From: JBAXTE01 sp963556065
Lineage (GTDB): Bacteria; Bacteroidota; Bacteroidia; Bacteroidales; WCHB1-69
NCBI GenBank assembly: GCA_963556065.3
Contig: CAUVYH020000017.1
Location: 186,001 to 250,000, forward strand
Reading direction: 5' to 3'
DNA: 64,000 nt
Shown: in pieces, positions 44,581 through 52,749 of the stretch
How positions within the stretch are numbered: position 1 is the stretch's first letter
How the letters are laid out: each line of letters begins with the position of its first letter
Position numbers and translations under genes: made by a program
The notes under the pieces: model-generated
Databases searched by the model: none
What the model saw: the letters and a program-made list of their open reading frames with translations, nothing else
Told to the model about the DNA's origin: nothing

Positions 44581-45939
44581 TTACAGTTCGAATTTTTTCA
44601 GATAATCGGGCACGATTTCCTTTTCAATAAAAGTGTCAATAGATTCGCTTTTGCAAATTTTATGCGCTTTTCCCTGCAAATCGATCAACACGATATTGGG
44701 TCGGAAGGTGATGAATTGCATCCATTGGGTCATGTTGTAGGCTCCAACGTTTTGAATCACAATTTGGTCACCTTTGTTGAGCAGGGGCAAATCGGCATTT
44801 TCACGAACGATGTCGATATTCATACATAATGGGCCGTAAACGACTGTTGGTTCGCTATAATGCGTAAAAGGTTGTGCAGGCGTGATTTTATGATCATACC
44901 AAAAAGCAGTAAATAGCAAATTAACGCCGGCATCGATCACCGTCGTCCGTTTTCCCAGAGAGTTGCGTTTATTGGCGATCACGGTTGAAACCAGGAATCC
45001 GGCTTCATCAATCAATGCTCTTCCTGTTTCAAGGACTAGCGTTGGTAATTCATTATCCTTAAAGTTGAAGTTGATTAATGTAGATGTAATCACTTCTGCA
45101 AAATCTTCAATGGTCGGGTTTACATCATTACCTGGCAAATAAGAACCTTTAAGCGTATTCCGGGATGCAAATCCTCCACCGAGATCAAGGTATTTCAACC
45201 GATAATGATATTTGCTTTCTACTTCGGCAAGAAGTGTGGCCAATTTATATGCAGCGATAGCGTATGCACTTGGAGCCAGCATGAATGTTCCTATATGGCA
45301 GTGTAAGCCGACCAGATCCATTTTGTTTCCCGTCATAATTTTATTAATCACATCCCAAGCTTGCCCATTTTCATAATTGAACCCGAACCGGTCCCAAATT
45401 GGGTAGATCCCGGTATCCATATTCACACGAATAGCAACTTTAGGACGCTTCTTTATTTTGTCGGTCAGATCGATAATCATATACAATTCATCCAAATGGT
45501 CGATGTGGATGAGTGATTCATTTTCAATTGCGTGCTTTAAATCTGATTGTGATTTATCTGGTCCGTTGAAGATGATTTTACTTCCTTCCACACCATTGGC
45601 AATTGCTTTATCATATTCGAATCCCGATACGACTTCGGCCCATGATCCTTCCTGATGAAAAATATTGCAGATAGCACTGTGATAATTGGTTTTATACGAC
45701 CATGCAAACTGGACTTTCGGATAGCGTGTAGTGAATGTCTTTTTTGCCCTGCGATAAGTATCCCGAATGGTTCGTTCGGAAATCACAAATAACGGGGATC
45801 CAAATTCACCGGTTAGCTCTTTTATCAGAGCTCCGTCGATATTAGTTATTGGGTAATATTCGGTTTTTGTTCCAAATTTATTGGGCATGCCGGCTTCCAA
45901 TTTTTGAATCACCGGACGTTCATATCTTAATTTACTCAT
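44581..45939 (-). CDS. PLP-dependent fold-III decarboxylase, LysA/diaminopimelate decarboxylase-like
   Basis: This 452-residue alanine-racemase-fold decarboxylase resembles diaminopimelate, ornithine and arginine decarboxylases. The PLP lysine is K83 in FAWSYKTNY. HCHIGTF near 220 and DLGGGFASRN near 255 bind the phosphate, ETGRALIDEAG near 315 follows, and GPLCMNID near 365 supplies the active-site Cys and Asp. It differs from the housekeeping LysA in its N-terminal 35 residues and its setting beside ATP-grasp and PqqD-like genes. It may therefore decarboxylate an amino acid after or before ligation, as BtrK does in butirosin synthesis next to the ATP-grasp enzyme BtrJ. The substrate is unknown. 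The gap to the ATP-grasp gene is 235 bases. Confidence 0.88.
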   Translation of the reverse strand: MSKLRYERPVIQKLEAGMPNKFGTKTEYYPITNIDGALIKELTGEFGSPLFVISERTIRDTYRRAKKTFTTRYPKVQFAWSYKTNYHSAICNIFHQEGSWAEVVSGFEYDKAIANGVEGSKIIFNGPDKSQSDLKHAIENESLIHIDHLDELYMIIDLTDKIKKRPKVAIRVNMDTGIYPIWDRFGFNYENGQAWDVINKIMTGNKMDLVGLHCHIGTFMLAPSAYAIAAYKLATLLAEVESKYHYRLKYLDLGGGFASRNTLKGSYLPGNDVNPTIEDFAEVITSTLINFNFKDNELPTLVLETGRALIDEAGFLVSTVIANKRNSLGKRTTVIDAGVNLLFTAFWYDHKITPAQPFTHYSEPTVVYGPLCMNIDIVRENADLPLLNKGDQIVIQNVGAYNMTQWMQFITFRPNIVLIDLQGKAHKICKSESIDTFIEKEIVPDYLKKFEL

Positions 45940-45964
45940 ATATTCACAATTTTGATATTTTCTT

Positions 45965-46126
45965 TTAATTCAATTTTAAACCACTAAGCGATACAGTGCG
46001 ATGCTTTGAGAGATGGTCGAATCGGGCTACGCTGAATTGACAATATGTTGTTAAGTTTAATTTCTTGATTTTTTTTACCACTGAGGCAAGAAGGACATTA
46101 AGATTTACTAAAACTTCTTCATTCAT
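45965..46126 (-). other. Possible 53-codon frame made largely of an intergenic repeat
   Basis: In the 235 bases between the decarboxylase and ATP-grasp genes the minus strand is open for 53 codons from ATG at 46126 to TAA at 45965. Its DNA is built from words close to CCACTAAGG/CCTCAGTGG and CTTAATGTCC, a type of repeat often seen between Bacteroidota genes. It could be a short peptide made by the cluster, but the repeat origin makes a non-coding reading more likely. Confidence 0.25.
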
Positions 46127-46139
46127 ACTTTTAACTTCC

Positions 46140-46174
46140 TTTTCGACTTTATAAACTTTTGACTTTCAACTCTC
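46140..46174. repeat. Inverse copy of the AAAGTCGAAAGT repeat
   Basis: CGACTTTATAAACTTTTGACTTTCAAC is, in inverse, the same repeat family found before folA (25165-25210). It lies directly behind the ATP-grasp gene stop. It is probably a dispersed non-coding repeat. Confidence 0.5.
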
Positions 46175-47218
46175 TTATAACTCTCCAAAAGTTGCTATTT
46201 TCTGATATTCTTCCACATCTACAATCATATCCCAAGCGTACCGGATAAACATTTTTCCTTTTTTGTAATCGGTATATGGCTCTACTTTTTCGTCAAGCGC
46301 TAAAAGGACTACGCCTTCCGGGATGTTTTGTCCACAACCTACCGAAAGATAAATCCAGGCAGGCATTCGGGGGTTAATTTCGAGCAGATAATATTTTCCG
46401 TCGCTGCTTTTCATCAGTTCTAGTTCAAATCCACCCTTCCATTTGGTGTTTTTAACAAAATTCTGAGCCATTTCAATTATCTCCTGATCATCAATGCTGA
46501 TGCCTCCCCAAGCCTTGCCTTTGTCGGTGATATACTGCTTCCGCATGGGAACTGCAGCGATCAGGTTCCCTTTTCCATCGCCCAAACCCGCCAGATTGTA
46601 TTCCGTTCCGCTGATATGTTGCTGGATGATGATGGGTAAACCCCATTTTGAACTGATTTTATTGAAATAATTGATGGCCTGATCGGCATTGGTGGCGATG
46701 CTGGCATCATAATATTTACCTTTTACGACCAATGGGTATGAAAATTCGTGCTGAAGGCCGTAGATCTCGGCCGAAGAGAAGATGCTTTTGCTATAGGGGA
46801 CGTCGATATTGTACTTCACCCCAAATTCGGGGAGATTATATTTATGGCGTTCCTCAAATTGCTCGGTGGTGGGGAGCAACATCCTTATTCCGAGAGCCTC
46901 CAGCTCTTTTTCGAGCCGCATAAACGAATATAGTTCGGCATCAAAGTTTGGAATGATGACATCCATGTGCTCAAGGTCGTTGATGTATTTAATCCGATCA
47001 TATAATACTTGCGCTCCTGCCGACGGGTATGGAATCTGATAGGTTTTATCCACGATGTCGTGCATATAAATACCGGGTTCCAGCGATTCGTAAGAAAGCC
47101 CGATAATTCTGCAATCAAAGACTTTGGAATCCCGAAGTCCCCTGATCACCGCGATTCCCGGTCCTGGACTGTCTATTGCATTCAGCCCGGTAACTCCGAT
47201 TACTAATTTCTTTTTCAT
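46175..47218 (-). CDS. ATP-grasp ligase
   Basis: This 347-residue ATP-grasp enzyme joins a carboxylate (as acyl phosphate) to an amine or other nucleophile. The N-terminal pre-ATP-grasp Rossmann part (about 1-110; VIGVTGLNAIDSPGPGIAVI) resembles CarB-like ligases. The ATP-grasp core (about 115-320) has YPLVVKGKYYDAS for ATP lysine binding and ELELMKSSDG with LLEINPRMPAW for the metal-binding Glu/Asn. It starts 2 bases after the PqqD-like gene, so translation is probably coupled. Substrates are unknown. Peptide or amino-acid ligation in concert with the PqqD-like protein and the downstream decarboxylase is inference. Confidence 0.88.
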   Translation of the reverse strand: MKKKLVIGVTGLNAIDSPGPGIAVIRGLRDSKVFDCRIIGLSYESLEPGIYMHDIVDKTYQIPYPSAGAQVLYDRIKYINDLEHMDVIIPNFDAELYSFMRLEKELEALGIRMLLPTTEQFEERHKYNLPEFGVKYNIDVPYSKSIFSSAEIYGLQHEFSYPLVVKGKYYDASIATNADQAINYFNKISSKWGLPIIIQQHISGTEYNLAGLGDGKGNLIAAVPMRKQYITDKGKAWGGISIDDQEIIEMAQNFVKNTKWKGGFELELMKSSDGKYYLLEINPRMPAWIYLSVGCGQNIPEGVVLLALDEKVEPYTDYKKGKMFIRYAWDMIVDVEEYQKIATFGEL

Positions 47219-47220
47219 CT

Positions 47221-47466
47221 CTATTTGGCTTCGATAAGGTGATAGTAGTTCAATAAATTTTGAAAGTCGGAAAAATCTTTTTCAAATGTATTAAAATCTA
47301 CTTCATACTTTTCCATAATTGTTTTGGCAATATCATCTATCGACAAATCCTCTTTAAGTAAATTAAGTATTTCAACACCAATTGGATTTGTAGAGAATGA
47401 TTCTCCCGAGGCTGTGTTTAATACAAAACCGGATTCGCTGATGGCTACATTTTTTCCTGTTTTCAT
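47221..47466 (-). CDS. PqqD-family small protein (RiPP recognition element fold)
   Basis: This 81-residue protein has the PqqD pattern: an N-terminal strand pair (FVLNTASGESFSTNPIGVEI) followed by three helices (LNLLKEDLSIDDIAKTIMEK; the segment FEKDFSDFQNLLNYYHLI). PqqD domains bind leader peptides in RiPP pathways, and stand-alone forms also occur in other modification clusters. It precedes the ATP-grasp gene by 2 bases and begins the biosynthetic part of the cluster. No certain precursor peptide is seen beside it. Its length and fold fit, but sequence in this family is weakly conserved. Confidence 0.82.
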   Translation of the reverse strand: MKTGKNVAISESGFVLNTASGESFSTNPIGVEILNLLKEDLSIDDIAKTIMEKYEVDFNTFEKDFSDFQNLLNYYHLIEAK

Positions 47467-47514
47467 AAATATAATATTAGGTAAACTGCTAAATTCTATA
47501 GGTTTAAAATTTTG

Positions 47515-48003
47515 TTATTCCAATAAATGACCAAGTTTGCCCCGCCCTTTCGGTGCTACAAGGATTCCCTCTTTAATCAGCTCATCAAAATGAGCTTTTT
47601 GTTTCTCATCGCACATTTTCCGGATTTTATTAAAATGCCAGAATGTGACGATATCTACTTTTTGATGGAGACTGGAGATTTTTTTTGACAAGGAGTCTAT
47701 TTTTGCCGAATCAATCTGTTCTTTTTTCAGTTCGGAAAAAAATCGCTCTTTTTCAAGGGATATCTCATCCATCATTGGTTGCACGGAGCTGTGATGTTCT
47801 TGCCTATATTCATCAAAAAGGATTTTTTGCTTAGCATTAAAATCCAACTCCTCGATTAAATAATTTCCAGAGTTTCCCCCATCTCGGAACCTTGAGTGAG
47901 GATGATTCTCGCGGAAAACAAAAAAACCGAGAGTAAAGATGTTGACAATAATTAAAACAATTACCATCGAAGTTAAAAAATAGGCTGTTTTGTTTATTTT
48001 CAT
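47515..48003 (-). CDS. Spy/CpxP-like periplasmic protein with N-terminal membrane anchor
   Basis: This 162-residue protein has one hydrophobic helix (about 9-30) and then a helical periplasmic part. The segments LDFNAKQKILFDEYRQEHHS and CDEKQKAHFDELIKEGI follow the layout of Spy/CpxP (LTxxQ) sensors and chaperones. It probably binds unfolded envelope proteins or metal. It is 17 bases after an anti-sigma-like gene, a pairing often found behind an ECF sigma factor, yet no sigma gene is present here. It precedes the PqqD-like gene by 48 bases and may be cotranscribed with that cluster. Confidence 0.75.
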   Translation of the reverse strand: MKINKTAYFLTSMVIVLIIVNIFTLGFFVFRENHPHSRFRDGGNSGNYLIEELDFNAKQKILFDEYRQEHHSSVQPMMDEISLEKERFFSELKKEQIDSAKIDSLSKKISSLHQKVDIVTFWHFNKIRKMCDEKQKAHFDELIKEGILVAPKGRGKLGHLLE

Positions 48004-48020
48004 TACGGATAAAATAGAAA

Positions 48021-48320
48021 TTAACGATTAATATTATAATCATCTGCCAACATTTCAGAAACGGTATTGGTAGATTTGGAAGATTGTTGTTCGGAAGAAA
48101 CTTTTATAATTGCAGCAAGGTTAATTAATACTATAAATATTACAGAAGCAACGATGTATTTGTATTTCGTTATTACAAACCACGAGAGATCTGTATTTGT
48201 TTGATTTTTTTTAATATTCTGCATTATTGTTTCAAATAGCGATGGAGAAACCACAATGTTTTCGATATTTTCAACAGAACGAATATAGGGTTCAAGCTGT
48301 TGCAGGTTTTTTGCTTTCAT
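48021..48320 (-). CDS. Single-pass membrane protein, anti-sigma-factor-like
   Basis: This 99-residue protein has a cytoplasmic part of about 50 residues (LEPYIRSVENIENIVVSPSL), one hydrophobic helix (about 54-72) and a short outer tail. The layout and the Spy-like gene 17 bases downstream resemble the anti-sigma/Spy pairs that accompany ECF sigma factors in Bacteroidota. There is no zinc-binding HxxxCxxC motif. No sigma gene lies upstream, where 126 bases separate it from the RlpA gene. The anti-sigma role is therefore tentative. Confidence 0.55.
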   Translation of the reverse strand: MKAKNLQQLEPYIRSVENIENIVVSPSLFETIMQNIKKNQTNTDLSWFVITKYKYIVASVIFIVLINLAAIIKVSSEQQSSKSTNTVSEMLADDYNINR

Positions 48321-48446
48321 CTGAATTTACTTAAAAAACAGAGATTAGATGAATTTTCAAGGAACAATCTTGCAATAAAATGAATATTTTTTTCAAAAAC
48401 TAAAATTATATTATTAACTGCCTAAAATACAGTGTTTTAATGTTTA

Positions 48447-49517
48447 TTAAAATGAGGATTGTTTTGACGAAGCACTGTTGTTAAGTAAAATCGTGTAATT
48501 TGTAACGAAAGCATCCGGATATATACCGGATAGCTTTTGTTTTATTTCTGCAGCTTTTTTGTTTTCAATATCTTTTCCGCATATAATTCTGTAATAAGGT
48601 AAATCATTACGATGAATTTCTTGAATACATGCCCATTCCTGTGTGGTTTCAATCACTTTGTTCAGGGTTCGTTGTGCATTGGATTTATTTCCGTAGCAGC
48701 CTACTTGTACACACCAGCCTGACAGGGAATCGCTGTTGGTACACATGATAAAACTATTTTTTTTCGCAACTTTGTTCTTGGTGCTTTTGGATTTTGGCGC
48801 AGTTGAAGCGATCGATTTGTTTTTCGTTGAGCCTGTTCTCTTATTCGTTAATTCGTTGGTATCGGGTGTAGAGGGGCTATTGTTCAATAAAATTTTATTT
48901 GTTTTTGTATTTGCAGTTGATTTGGGTATTAAATTATCGCTTAGTAAAGAGGAATCATTTGTAGGAGAATTTTTTACGGATGGAACACTGTTCGCTTTAA
49001 TTTTTGAATCACCTTTTTTCTCTTTTTTTGTTGCAATATTTTGTGATGATGGCTTTAAGTCCATAGCAAAAGAAGAATCGGCGGTTTTTCCCCAAGCGAT
49101 CACTTCCATTTTCACATCAACAACACCCGATTTAATAAATCCCAAGACCTTGGCTGCTTGTTTTGTTACATCGATGTGCCGACCGTGGATAAAAGGACCA
49201 CGATCGTTAATACGAACGATAACAGAATTTGAATTTGACAGATTTGTGATTCGAACTTTTGTATTAAATGGCCATGAAGGGTGTGCTGCAGTGAGCAGTT
49301 TGTGTGAGAAAATTTCACCATTTGCAGTATGTCGCCCATTAAAATATTCGTCGTAGTAGGATGCTTTTCCAAAAAAAACATTCGTTTTTGCATCCTTACC
49401 CTTTGCTTGCCCATAGGCTGCAAGAGGTATCCAAAGTCCAACGAAAAGAAAAAATATTTTGGATTTTTTGGAAAAAATGCAAGGTTTGAAAAAAAATGTA
49501 TTAACTTTGAAAAACAT
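48447..49517 (-). CDS. rlpA: RlpA-like protein with double-psi barrel and SPOR domain
   Basis: The longest frame starts at 49553. The ATG ending at 49517 gives a better signal peptide (356 residues). The RlpA double-psi beta-barrel spans about residues 55-150 (GKASYYDEYFNGRHTANGE, VIVRINDRGPFIHGRHIDVT, with catalytic-type Asp in NDRGPF). A Ser/Thr/Lys-rich linker follows (about 160-270), and a SPOR domain closes the protein (about 272-345; WCVQVGCYGNKSNAQRTLNK). RlpA proteins bind or cut denuded glycan strands at the division septum, and SPOR targets them there. Antisense frames in the low-complexity linker are shadows. Confidence 0.9.
   Translation of the reverse strand: MFFKVNTFFFKPCIFSKKSKIFFLFVGLWIPLAAYGQAKGKDAKTNVFFGKASYYDEYFNGRHTANGEIFSHKLLTAAHPSWPFNTKVRITNLSNSNSVIVRINDRGPFIHGRHIDVTKQAAKVLGFIKSGVVDVKMEVIAWGKTADSSFAMDLKPSSQNIATKKEKKGDSKIKANSVPSVKNSPTNDSSLLSDNLIPKSTANTKTNKILLNNSPSTPDTNELTNKRTGSTKNKSIASTAPKSKSTKNKVAKKNSFIMCTNSDSLSGWCVQVGCYGNKSNAQRTLNKVIETTQEWACIQEIHRNDLPYYRIICGKDIENKKAAEIKQKLSGIYPDAFVTNYTILLNNSASSKQSSF
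49502..49509 (+). promoter_or_regulatory. -7 box TAACTTTG before rubrerythrin
   Basis: TAACTTTG matches TAnnTTTG, 94 bases before the rubrerythrin start. It overlaps the beginning of the RlpA frame on the other strand. A properly spaced -33 TTTG is not seen. Confidence 0.35.
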
Positions 49518-49602
49518 CAATATAAAAAAGTTTCTAAAACAAACTATACACATATAATACGAATACTAATATAAAATTGTTTCAATAAACAGCATTAAAA
49601 TA

Positions 49603-50184
49603 ATGGAAGATAAGGCATTAAAAGGTTCTCAAACAGAAAAAAACTTATTAAAAGCATTTGCAGGAGAATCGCAGGCAAAAAACCGTTACATCTTTTTTGC
49701 TAAAAAGGCTAAAGCAGAAGGATTTGAGCAAATTTCCGCAATTTTTCTCGAAACGGCAATGCAAGAAGAGCAACATGCAAAAATGTTCTTCCGGTTTTTA
49801 GAAGGAGGGATGGTGGAAATTACGGCAAGTTATCCAGCCGGAGTGATCGGTACAACTGCTCAAAATTTACATGATGCCGCTGAGGGAGAAAATGAAGAGT
49901 GCACCCTGCTTTATCCTCAATTTGCGGAAATAGCAAAAGCAGAAGGATTTCTAAAAATAGCTGCTAAATTTAAAGTGATTGCACAGGTTGAAGCTGAACA
50001 CGAAAAACGGTACCGCAAGTTACTCGAAAACTTAGTGAATGATCGGGTGTTTAAAAAAGACACTTCTGTAAGGTGGATATGCCGCAAATGCGGATATGTT
50101 TATGAAGGGACCAATGCATTGGCAAATTGTCCGGCATGTGATCATCCTCAGGCATACTTTGAAATATTGCATGAAAATTATTAG
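49603..50184 (+). CDS. Rubrerythrin
   Basis: This 193-residue protein has an N-terminal ferritin-like four-helix domain with the di-iron ligands (AGESQAKNRYIFFAKKAKA, ETAMQEEQHAKMFF, EIAKAEGF, QVEAEHEKRY). A C-terminal rubredoxin-like domain has two Cys pairs (WICRKCGY and NCPACDHP). Rubrerythrins reduce hydrogen peroxide with electrons from rubredoxin/NADH in anaerobes and microaerophiles, so the host probably lives with little oxygen. It is transcribed alone. Confidence 0.96.
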   Translation: MEDKALKGSQTEKNLLKAFAGESQAKNRYIFFAKKAKAEGFEQISAIFLETAMQEEQHAKMFFRFLEGGMVEITASYPAGVIGTTAQNLHDAAEGENEECTLLYPQFAEIAKAEGFLKIAAKFKVIAQVEAEHEKRYRKLLENLVNDRVFKKDTSVRWICRKCGYVYEGTNALANCPACDHPQAYFEILHENY

Positions 50185-50486
50185 CCGATTTTTTGTAAAT
50201 TGTCTATTCGACGACTTCTTTGCAAAAATCAGTTAAAAAAAAATAAAGAAGTTACCTGTAATTGATTTTAGATAATTTAGAATGAATAAATTTAAAGTGT
50301 AAGCTCTTGATGAATGGATGTTTTAGAGACTCTTATAATTTGTAAAGTGGTCTAAAAATAGTTTAACATATTATTAATAGGTAAATGATGAATAGTATCC
50401 GCGAAATGTTGCTATTTTTGCGTCTATTTTTCAAAACATCAACTAAATCAGGGAGATTCCCAACGTAATAAACAAAAACAATATCA
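50185..50486 (+). promoter_or_regulatory. Intergenic region before recQ
   Basis: These 302 bases hold no convincing gene. Near 50190-50232 GATTTTTTGTAAA and TTTGCAAAAATC can form an imperfect hairpin that may end rubrerythrin transcription. A -7 box TATTTTTG at 50413-50420 (matching TAnnTTTG) lies 66 bases before recQ. Nothing else is recognised. Confidence 0.4.
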
Positions 50487-52701
50487 ATGGCAAATATTGA
50501 TTCGACAAAACTGCACGAGAAGCTTAAAACACATTTTGGATTTGAACAATTTAAAGGAACCCAAGAGGCGATAATAAAGAGTTTACTCGACAATAACGAT
50601 GTCTTTGTTATTATGCCTACAGGGGGTGGAAAGTCGCTGTGCTATCAACTACCGGCATTATTGCTTGATGGAACGGCAATAATTATTTCACCCTTAATTG
50701 CATTAATGAAAAATCAGGTTGATGCTATTCGTAATTATGGTTCTGAGGCCGGTATTGCTCATGTTTTAAACTCTTCGCTCTCTAAATCGGAAATTAAAGA
50801 GGTGAAGAAGGACTTAACTTCGGGAAAGACGAAGCTGCTTTATGTGGCACCCGAAACGCTTACAAAAGAAGAAAATATTGATTTTTTCAGAGAAATATCC
50901 ATTTCGTTTTATGCGATCGACGAAGCACACTGCATTTCGGAATGGGGGCATGACTTCAGGCCGGAGTATCGCAGAATACGCCCAATAATTGAAGAAATTG
51001 GACATAAAGTACCCGTTATGGCACTTACTGCTACCGCCACTCCTAAGGTTCAGCATGATATTCAAAAGAATTTGGGCATGAGTAATGCCGAGGTCTTTAA
51101 ATCGTCATTTAATCGAGCTAATTTATATTACGAAGTCAGGCCAAAGCCGAAGGCAAAAGAAGATGTTGATCGGGAAGTGGTTCGGTTTGTACGAAACAAT
51201 TCCGGAAAATCAGGTATTATTTATTGTATGAGTCGCAAGACTGTTGAAGAGCTTGCCTCCACACTTCAGGTGAATAACATTAAGGCATTGCCGTATCATG
51301 CAGGGTTGGATCCTGCAACTCGGATTAAAAATCAGGATATGTTTCTTATGGAAGAAGCTGACGTGATTGTGGCCACCATCGCTTTTGGCATGGGGATAGA
51401 TAAACCGGATGTCCGTTTTGTAGTTCACTACGATATGCCTAAAAGCCTCGAAGGATATTACCAAGAAACAGGGAGAGCCGGAAGAGACGATGGAGAAGGT
51501 CTTTGTGTGGCTTTTTATGATATTGAAGATTTAGCCAAGCTCGAAAAATTTAATAAAAACAAACCGGTTGCCGAACAAGAAATAGCAAAACAACTCATTG
51601 CCGAAACGGTCTCCTATGCCGAGTCATCCCTTTGCAGAAGGGTTATGCTGCTTCATTATTTTGGAGAGTCTTATAGCTCGGATAGCTGTGGAAATTGTGA
51701 TAACTGCCTTCACCCAAAACAAAAGTTTGATGGAAAAGATTATGTCCACTTGGCTCTTGAAACAATAAAAACACTAAAACAACAATACAAGGATAAACAT
51801 ATTATTAATGTAATTATTGGGAAATCTAATCCGACAATTAAGCAATTTAAGCATAACGAGATTAAGCAGTTCGGAGAGGGGGCCGATCAGGATGAACGGT
51901 TCTGGAATCAGGTAATTCGCCAATCTCTCATTGAAGAACTTATCGTTAAGGAAATAGAAAATTATGGTATTTTAAAGATTACACCAAAGGGAGAACGCTT
52001 TTTAAAACGACCGTTTGCAGTTATGCTGGCCAAAGAGCAGGCCGATGAAGCCGATGAAGATGATTTGCCATTGGATGACATTGGTGGAGGACAAAAAGGC
52101 GGAGCTGTAGATAAAACGTTATTTTCGTTGCTGAAAGATCTAAGGAAGGATATTTCTAAAAAAGAAAAGTTGCCCCCTTTTGTGATTTTTCAAAATACAT
52201 CGCTCGAAGATATGTGTATTCAATATCCGACCACACTCGACGAAATTACTCAGATTGTTGGAGTCGGACAGGGAAAAGCTTCTAAATATGGTTTGCCCTT
52301 TATTCAGCTGATTAAAAAGTATGTGGTCGAAAATGAAAATTGAACGGCCACAAGATTTAATTGTTAAATCGGTGGTAAACAAATCGGCACTTAAAGTTTA
52401 TATTATCCAGAATATCGACCGAAAAATAGCCTTAGAAGAACTTGCTGTGGCTAAAAACCTAAGCTTTGACGAATTGATTTTGGAGTTGGAAAGTATTATT
52501 TCGTCGGGAACAAAGATAGATATCAATTATTATATTGAAGAGTATATCGATCCTTATCATGTAGAAGAAATATTTGACTATTTTAGGGAAGCCGCTACCG
52601 ACTCTATCGAGGAGGCTCTAAAAGATTTGGGAGAAGATGAGTTTACAGAAGAGGAAATCCGGTTGGTTCGTATTAAATTTATGTCGGAAATTGCAAATTA
52701 A
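50487..52701 (+). pseudogene. recQ: RecQ ATP-dependent DNA helicase, frameshifted before its C-terminal helix-turn-helix domain
   Basis: The first frame (50487-52343, 618 residues) carries the helicase core, with Walker A PTGGGKS at 44-50 and DEAH at 145-148. The RecQ-Ct zinc motif follows (SLCRRVML, CGNCDNC near 385-415), then a winged helix and the HRDC domain (about 530-610). It stops at TGA in VVENEN. The overlapping frame 52321-52701 continues with IERPQDLIVKSVVNKSALKV and the HTH_40-type C-terminal domain that Bacteroidota RecQ normally carries. Removing one A from the run at 52336-52339 joins them through ENEIERP into 737 residues. RecQ unwinds DNA in recombination repair. Even as written, the helicase part is complete. 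Confidence 0.92.
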
Positions 52702-52749
52702 AGCTTTTTTAAGTGAAACTAAGTTACAAAATTGAAAAATAATTGAAAA

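Noticed and set aside
48736..49356. 206-codon open frame on the plus strand
   Set aside because: It is antisense to the Ser/Thr/Lys-rich linker and barrel of the RlpA gene. The open frame follows from codon bias of the real gene, and its product is hydrophobic and Phe-rich without domain marks.
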